Source of the DNA: Marasmius tenuissimus
Lineage: Eukaryota > Basidiomycota > Agaricomycetes > Agaricales > Marasmiaceae
Reading direction: 5' to 3'
Assembly (NCBI GenBank): GCA_029532415.1
Contig: JAQOTA010000050.1
Span: 1,302,001-1,366,000, forward strand
Length of the DNA: 64,000 nucleotides
The notes under the pieces are model-generated. The model was not told the origin of the DNA, did not search any database, and saw nothing but the letters and a program-made list of their open reading frames with translations. This document shows positions 57,513 to 64,000 of this stretch, piece by piece (position 1 is the stretch's first letter; every line of letters begins with the position of its first letter). The position numbers and the translations under genes are program-made.

Positions 57513-59746
57513 TCAGTGGGTATTTCTTTGATATATGGAACTTCGTACGGATCGTGATCTCACAGTTTTTTCAAACCATCCGCCTTGTCTTACTTGATGG
57601 TTTTGGCCATTCAAACTACAGGTAAGCCCCACTCCATCGCGCTGACTCGGCAGCTCAATTGACGTTCTTAGTACAGAACATGGGATGCCTCCTTAGTCGT
57701 GGACACCATTGGTACTCGGCTTCTCATTCGAAGGTGCGTCGGCCTTTACTCATTGCTCTGTAAATCTCTTGGATCATCCGAGGTCGAGGCCTTCGTATAG
57801 AGATAAAGCTTGAGCTCGAAGTTCTGTTGTGTGCTCTAGCGGGTTGTTTTTGGCATTCCAGTTTCATTTCCGAGTCACGAAAGCTTGACGAAAGCGACGG
57901 CGTAGCCGTCGTTGCGGACCTCAGCGAGGTATTGCGACTTTCTAGAGGCCATAGAGGTAATGTGCGTTGATTCCATACCTTTTGTTCTTGTAATTCTACG
58001 GATTTACTTAAGGAACTACTCACTAATACTCCGGCTTTTCCTTCGGGATACCGCCCCGTTGGAGGCGTGTTTGAGAAGGAACAATGATTGGGCCATCTTG
58101 CCGACTGCCAATGGTGAGCTATATTTTGTGTTTCTGCTGAAGGCAAATTAGGTCGAACCTCGTTCGATTGGGTTTCGTTGAGCACGTCACGGTCGTAGCA
58201 ATGGCGAAACTTGAAGATGTCCGACCTCGGTGAGCAACGCAGCCCGGGCTCATCAGTTCGTACGACCGGGAATCGCACAACTCTACTTAAACCCTCATCG
58301 TGTTTCATCTCAAATCATTGATTTCTCTACGTGGACAGTATAATTATTTACCAACGATCTGGGAGGATAGTCGACCTATCATCTCCACCGAACCCTCTCA
58401 TGACCGTGCCGAGTCGCCTCATTCTGGGTCCAGTAAACGACAACGCACCTCCCCCGCGTGCATACCCTTACTTCACATTCGACCCATATTCTCAGTCATA
58501 ATGCCAAAGCTATAGCGCCGAACTCTTCGATCAACGAGGTTCCATCTCGAGAGCTCAATGACGACCAATGACAACCCTCCGGATTTCACTTCCTCCAGTG
58601 ATCTTATTGCATGAACAAGCCGTGTCGCGATCGGAACCTTCAACATTCACCCAACGAATGTTCATTTGATTGGCACCGTCTCGCAAGTCGAATCAGAACA
58701 CACCGTAATGACAAGCCCACTTATCATGGCTATAGAAACAGGGAGAAAGGTGATACATAGCACGGCCAACCCTCGGATTTGGATATCCCCTCGAGAGTCG
58801 AGAAGGACCCGTACCCTTGGTTCCACGTCGACGTGGTCAAGACGAACCGGACCGTCGGATTCAAGAATTTGGAGAAGGATTTCTCGACCATCTCGGCGCC
58901 CGCTGCTGTCTACATGGTGCGTGTAGCCAGTCTCGCAGATGGGGTAACTGATCAACATCCTCGCGATGGTTCTACTATATGTCTTATCTTGGGAGGACAG
59001 TTTTTCCGACCTCAACTATCGTCTTCGAAAATACAACTACACTACCCTCACGTAGCTATCTATTCCAGTATGCTGTAAACCTCCCCTCTAGGCTTTCTAC
59101 CTGACGATGTTATGTCTGAGATCTGGCGCCCATAACCACCCATACCTGGCTGACGTCATGATGCCCTGGGCTATCGCATTGAAGCGTTGCGACAGATATT
59201 GATTTTGCGATGATCGGCGATCAGCTTGGTGCAAGGAGACCGCCGTTGAAAGTTAGCAGGATACTGTATGTTCTCCAGTGCCACTAGGTATCATATTGTT
59301 AGCTTGTTTGTATCGGAACTCTCCCTTGTGTTGGGTGATGTTCGCGCTTGCGGTGATACTGGAAAGTCCCTTGTGAATGTCTCGACGTGCTTTGGGCTCA
59401 GTCGGGTCAGTTCATCATTCATCCTCAACCCTACATCAGAACCGTATCGGGTACTACACAGCATTCTCGTTCATTATCGCGAGGCGTGTAGGTCAAATAC
59501 GCAGCAACCAGACCCTCCCGCTAATAGGGAAGTGTCAATCAGGTCTTGATGGGCGACGAATCTCGGACTACTCAACGTCAGAGACCGCAAACGCGTCGAA
59601 CCAAACAAAGTCGAGAACTAAGCCATGCCATATCATTGAAAATACGTACAAGTAAACGTGAGGAATAGGCCACATATTTGAGCCCACCACGAGCCAAACG
59701 CCATTGCTGCCGCCGAAAAGCAGCTGAAACCCTCACTTTCTAAGAA
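57513..59746. other. Intergenic before family-1 copy E
   Basis: About 58400-59740 duplicates about 40800-42200. A protein-like plus segment at about 58780-58920 (WFHVDVVKTNRTVGFKNLE, TISAPAAVYMVRVASLAD) is intact here but broken in the other copy. A 194-codon minus frame at 57724-58308 is compositionally unremarkable and not called. Confidence 0.4.
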
Positions 59747-62109
59747 TCACGATTCCGCACCATTCCTCCGAGGCCAGAGAATCTCCAATTTCGCTTCTGC
59801 GCTTTCCTTTTGTTCGGACGCCGCGTTGAGCCTATCTAGACACGTCAACCACTCGGAGAGCGGCGTAGGACGAAGTACAATAGCGTTGTTGAGAGTTTCG
59901 GATCGCTGGTGGGAGTCCGGCTCTTCCACCTCAATCAGTTCAGAGTCATCTGGGTCTGCTAGAAAGACAGTAAGTGTGAGACCTACGGTAGTGGAATTTT
60001 TCCTCTTCTTGCCTGTTGCGGATTCGTCATCATCTTCGAGTATGGTGCTCAAACTCTCAGTTGGTTGTCTCCAGCGACCAAGTTCTTGCACCTGTACCTC
60101 TGCCAACCGAGCATCGTAAGGATCCCCTGGAGGAACGAATCAGTACTCAACAATTTCTGAACAAAAAAAGGGTACTCGCCGTGTATCAGCTCTGGATATC
60201 CATGCTCTTGCGCATAATCCCTCCCATCCCAATCGTAGTGTCTCAACCCGAGATGATCTTTTACAAAATGATATTCCCCACCCCACCAATGAGACCCAAC
60301 CCAGTCCTTCGATTCCAGCTTGGGAATACCAAGCTCCTCCCAATTCTCCTTGGCAATGACGTCTTTTCCTTGCGGATCGTGGCTCCAATAAAACAGAGGT
60401 CGAGGAAATGGGTATGGTATACAACGCATATTGTTGATGATCTTGGCACGTAGAGGTGGAACAAAAAGATATAGCGGAGTTGAAGATGTCGTGGGGTCGT
60501 GATGGAAGGTGGCTTTGAGAATAAATCCGACTTGATCGACGTGAACTGAGTGGATGGAGATCAGAGGAGGAAGGCAGGAGAGTTTCAGCGGGTACTTACC
60601 AACGTCGCTCAAATCCTCGCAGCCAATGAAGGGAAGGGACTGGCAGAAGTAAGCAGCCCCAAGTTGATTGCGGTCCTTCCCTGAAATGCGCAAGCTGAAA
60701 TCGAGGGTGACTTGGACATCACCAGTCTTGCGGAATGAAAGGTCGACTCGCCAGGGCACTAAAATTGGTCAGGAATGGAAGATGGAGTTTATCGGTAGGC
60801 ATACCAGCACTGGAATAGCTTGCCTTGACGTCGGGATCCCTACTCTCGCAAGACCACTCGAGGGGAGGAGGGGAAGGGAAGTGGGCGAGGATTCCGGCCG
60901 TGTTCCAGTCGACGACAGACCCGAAAGTCAAAAACCCGTGTTTGGCCCAGCTTGACAGATCGCCAATACGCCTCCATTCCAATGACGCAACCAGGCACAA
61001 AACATCGCCGAGGGTTTCCTCAACGCAGGCGACGATTTCATCGGGATCGAGTTGTCGAAGAGTCTCTTGGCGAAGTGGGGGGAGGTGGTTGGGGAATGGT
61101 AGGAAGAACTCTTCACTCGGTGGGTCGATGGCAGCAGAAGCCGGATTGTAATGCCAACTCAGAGTTTTGAGATTCACCGACCAATCCTTCCAACGACTCG
61201 TAACCTGATTGCTGTTACTAACTAGTAAATAATGGAAACAACCACCTCACCATAAACACCACAGTCTCGTCGTCGCGCAAAGAGTCCACTGCAACCCTCT
61301 GAAGAAACTGACTGTCAGAACGAACAAGAAGTTCAGGTATTGAACATACATTTGTATAGACGAAACAGTAATATACAATCCGATTCTTTCCCCAAATCTG
61401 ATCCATATATCCATATCCATCCACAAGTTCTACGACATGTCAGCATTCACAATCAAAACACTGACGGAAGACCTACCATCGTGTTCGATCAGCGTCGATA
61501 GATTGGACCCACTGAATGCAAACAGTTGAGACAGGAATGGCGACCTGGATGTCGTCAGTATCATTATGAGGACAGGCTACTATATGGCATACTGCAGCGA
61601 CGTCGCAGCCTTCAAGACACATTCTATCACCTAAAGCTCGTCAACAAATGTTTGCTACATCGAAAAAACCGTCGCTCACCAATTCGAACGCGTCATCACT
61701 TTCGCGCACTGGCTCATACTTCGTCACAGTAAACGATCCTCCAACCCCGACAACCTCCGCGGTTCGTGTCGTCTTCCTAACCATGACTGCCCGAGGTTCC
61801 GGCGATGTCGAGGTTTCACCTTCAGATTCGGGCCTGACGGTAACAGATATGACTTGGGTTGAAAGATGGCGCCGATAGATGAGGTCGCCATCGATGATGC
61901 GTCGATAGGTCTTCCCGTACTAGACAGGAGTATCAACGGCTTTCGTTTTCTGTACGGGGCATGCTACGCACCAGAACGACTCGATCATTTGCGTGACTGC
62001 ACTGGTAAGAGTTGATATTCGTGATTGCATCTCCGTGCACAGTCCGAAGATCGGCATTGGGTCCTACAGTCGTGCCTTGAGCGTTGGTGAAATAGGTCGG
62101 GTTACTCAT
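59747..62109 (-). CDS. Family-1 paralogue E, hypothetical protein
   Basis: Best-resolved copy. Exon 1 is 62109-61972 (MSNPTYFTNAQGTTVGPNAD); exon 2 is 61919-61680 (YGKTYRRIIDGDLIYRRHLS, then VRKTTRTAEVVGVGGSFTVT). Later exons give SPFLSQLFAFSGSNLSTLIE, ELVDGYGYMDQIWGKNRIVY, VAVDSLRDDETVVFMVR, WSVNLKTLSWHYNPASAAID, LRQETLRQLDPDEIVACVEE, WRVDLSFRKTGDVQVTLDFS, LFVPPLRAKIINNMRCIPYP, PLFYWSHDPQGKDVIAKENW and YDWDGRDYAQEHGYPELIHG. The acidic and charged C-terminal exons end at 59747 (VFLADPDDSELIEVEEPDSH, LRPTPLSEWLTCLDRLNAAS). The estimate is about 600 residues, cytosolic by lack of signals. It is paired head-to-head with the family-2 gene at 62451, 341 nt away, so the two may share a promoter. 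Function unknown. Confidence 0.75.
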
Positions 62110-62450
62110 CGAGCGGAATGGAGAGGATGAGAGGAAAGTGGGGGAAGGAAAGAGAAGAGCTGTTGCAACGAATTGCTGTGTTGGCCATACAAGACAACAC
62201 ATCCCATCTCGGGTTCGAATCGCCGCCATATCTCCCATTACTGACACGGTCACCTGGCGTGTCCCCGGTAGTTGTAGGCCTTTCGTGCGAATTCAATGGA
62301 AACCTATGAGAATTAATGCTTTCTTCATCTGCGGTCGGCGAGACAGAAAAGCACGAATCTACTGGTCAAATTGAATCGCTGTGAGCATTCGTTGAGACTC
62401 CTCACCAAAGCAAGCAGACACCATCGGCGTTCAACGTTCAAGCCAGCCAA

Positions 62451-63433
62451 ATGGAGGCCGAAAGTGTCTTCGAGCCTGTGACAAGAGAAGAAACGAGAGA
62501 TCTTGGACGGTTGATTGGGCAATATGAAAGTCGGACTGAAACGCTCCAGATAGTCCAGGTGCAGACTACACCGTCAAACACTCTGATTCTCGATGCACTG
62601 GTGTCGATACGACAACCTCAACCCCAGCAACGATACGTCCTGTTCAATGTCCGCGACCCTCTCATCTTCCTTCCAAACAGCCTGAGGCAAAGGACGAGAG
62701 GTACGGACTCCAGAAAATCACCAGAGGTGGAGCCGGCTTGAACGTAGAATGGCATGGAGGTTGAGAGAATTGAGGTAGCTATCTCGGAGGGCGGCAGCTC
62801 GGTTTTTCGAGAGCGTCAGACCCACACGTTCGAACTCACTGCCATGCCCTCAGCTTTGGTTTGGTTTCGAGTTGCAACGAGAGCCATTCTCCAAGGGCCC
62901 ATTCAGTGGGTCGAAAGATAATCACGATTCTGAATTGAAGGCTTGGGTATGCAACAGTCGTTTCGATGAGGCCGTCCGCAGCCCGAGAGCCCAAGTTGTA
63001 AAAAATCACATCACAATTCCAATCGTCGGATGCTCTAAAAGGTGCCTTCTGGTAATCTTCTGTTCTGCTCATCTTTGTTCTTGTGTACAAGCAACAGGCC
63101 GAGATTTCAGAGAGAGAAATGACCAATGGGATGTGTGGAAATATCGTCTCAGAACCACCTTACAAACTATCAGGAATTATAAGGCGAGCAGTCGTATTGG
63201 TTACGCACCTGGAACGACTGGTTCTGTACCCATATTTTCAAAGTCATGTCCTCTTGGCCGCAGTTGACTTGTATTCGCATCATTCTGAGAGAACGGCAGG
63301 CCGAAAATCAATAAAATCCAGTGTTCGAGATGTTCAGGGATCGCAAGGTCTCAAACTCAAAGTGAATGAGGTATTTGTGTTGATTGAAACCTCGCGACCT
63401 CAAATCAACATCAAGGTTGAGGTGAACGAATGA
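62451..63433 (+). CDS. Family-2 copy E2, hypothetical protein
   Basis: Exon 1 is 62451-62700 (MEAESVFEPVTREETRDLGR, SRTETLQIVQVQTTPSNTLI, QPQPQQRYVLFNVRDPLIFL). A GT-AG intron at 62701-62778 joins in phase to ISEGGSSVFRERQTHTFELT and VWFRVATRAILQGPIQWVER. Later coding includes a stretch from about 63083 with VDLYSHHSERTAGRKSIKSS and LKLKVNEVFVLIETSRPQIN, ending at 63433. The exon boundaries between 62880 and 63080 are not solved. Two relatives occur at about 39.2 and 44.95 kb, each facing a family-1 gene; conservation of the same frames among the three supports coding. No known domain. Confidence 0.5.
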
Positions 63434-64000
63434 CACCGGCCCTGGGACCGGCACAGTCAAACTTCAAAGCAAGCCTCCGGGTCGGCGTATGTTCCTTTCC
63501 CCACAACCACCACAGCCAGTCCTCAGAACCCTCGTCCCACGACATAAAAGATCTCAAGGCCTCGAAATCTTATTGCATTCGATGATTTTCCGTGTCGACC
63601 GGGATGTATGCTTCGACTTTCCTCAGGACTTGGGTACAAGCTCGCCCGATCTCACGGATTCTTCGCGCACAGTCCTTGCTCAGCAATGTCACCTTCAACG
63701 CTTTCCCCACGTTCGCGCTGTCTGTGGGGCGTAAACCCGTCTCGTTGTGCTGGTATTTGACTACCTCCCAGGTAATGAACGTCTTTGGATCAGATTACAC
63801 CTTGCTTCATTGGCTGAGTGCACGGTCTCTGAGTACCTGGCACTCGAGGTATCGCCAACTTCTGTATGACCTGCAGTGATCACGATCATGCCCTTCATCC
63901 TGCACCGATATGATTTGGATAAAAGTAAGTAGCGTTCAACTCGTTCTCAAGGCGAAAAGCCGCGGGATACTGAGCATCGATCCGACATGTTTCTCGGCGA
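63434..64000. other. Family-2 3' flank to window end
   Basis: Collinear with about 46080-46960 and, in its first part, 40340-40480. No gene recognised. Confidence 0.45.

Noticed and set aside
57724..58308. 194-codon minus-strand frame
   Set aside because: No family resemblance, no paralogue in the duplicated blocks, basic Ser/Arg-rich composition typical of chance frames in this DNA.
62205..62225. B-box-like sequence (gggttcgaatc) suggesting a tRNA
   Set aside because: No A box or cloverleaf around it, and the same place in copies B, C and D is mutated (gttccaatc); it is part of the duplicated promoter interval.
1..64000. CRISPR arrays, bacterial operons, rRNA genes, telomere repeats
   Set aside because: None seen; gene structure is eukaryotic throughout.

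Overview
The window is nuclear DNA of a filamentous basidiomycete, most likely an Agaricomycete. The evidence is multi-exon genes with 47-60 nt GT-AG introns, a fungal MED13 and SEC63, a tyrosine-recombinase retrotransposon of a kind found in mushroom genomes, and a multigene family of the style seen in Agaricales. No rRNA, tRNA, CRISPR or prokaryotic feature was seen. REGION 1 (about 1-16.9 kb) is conserved, gene-dense and single-copy. It holds a nucleolar ribosomal-L1-fold protein (minus), MED13 of the Mediator kinase module (plus), SEC63 of the ER translocon (plus), a strongly divergent Hsp70-family protein with an ER-type signal peptide (minus), and a 134-residue orphan (plus). The Hsp70 relative lacks recognisable phosphate-binding motifs although all nine modelled exons join in frame. 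REGION 2 (about 17.3-64 kb) is accessory and duplicated. Five related genes (32.5-34.8, 36.6-38.9, 42.3-44.6, 47.8-50.2 and 59.7-62.1 kb, all minus; 'family 1') encode paralogues of about 600 residues with no domain I can name. One copy carries a 2-nt frameshift, and a sixth truncated copy lies at 17.3-17.8 kb. Three of the five have a second paralogous gene ('family 2') head-to-head on the plus strand, of which only the 62.45 kb copy keeps an ATG at the aligned start. A segmental duplication pairs 18.0-31.2 kb with 52.6-57.5 kb. Each copy has one multi-pass membrane-protein gene, and the 18-31 kb copy has a frameshifted C terminus. The 18-31 kb copy is longer because of two insertions missing from the other copy. 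One is an 874-bp non-autonomous DNA transposon with terminal inverted repeats and an 8-bp target duplication. The other is a roughly 7.5-kb block containing a Ngaro-like tyrosine-recombinase retrotransposon with textbook split direct repeats, whose copies differ only at three CpG sites. Subtracting the insertions makes the two copies nearly equal in length. A decayed piece of SEC63 sits at 51.9 kb, about 40 kb from the intact gene. Overall, a housekeeping block borders a birth-and-death cluster of lineage-specific genes shaped by tandem duplication and transposon insertion.
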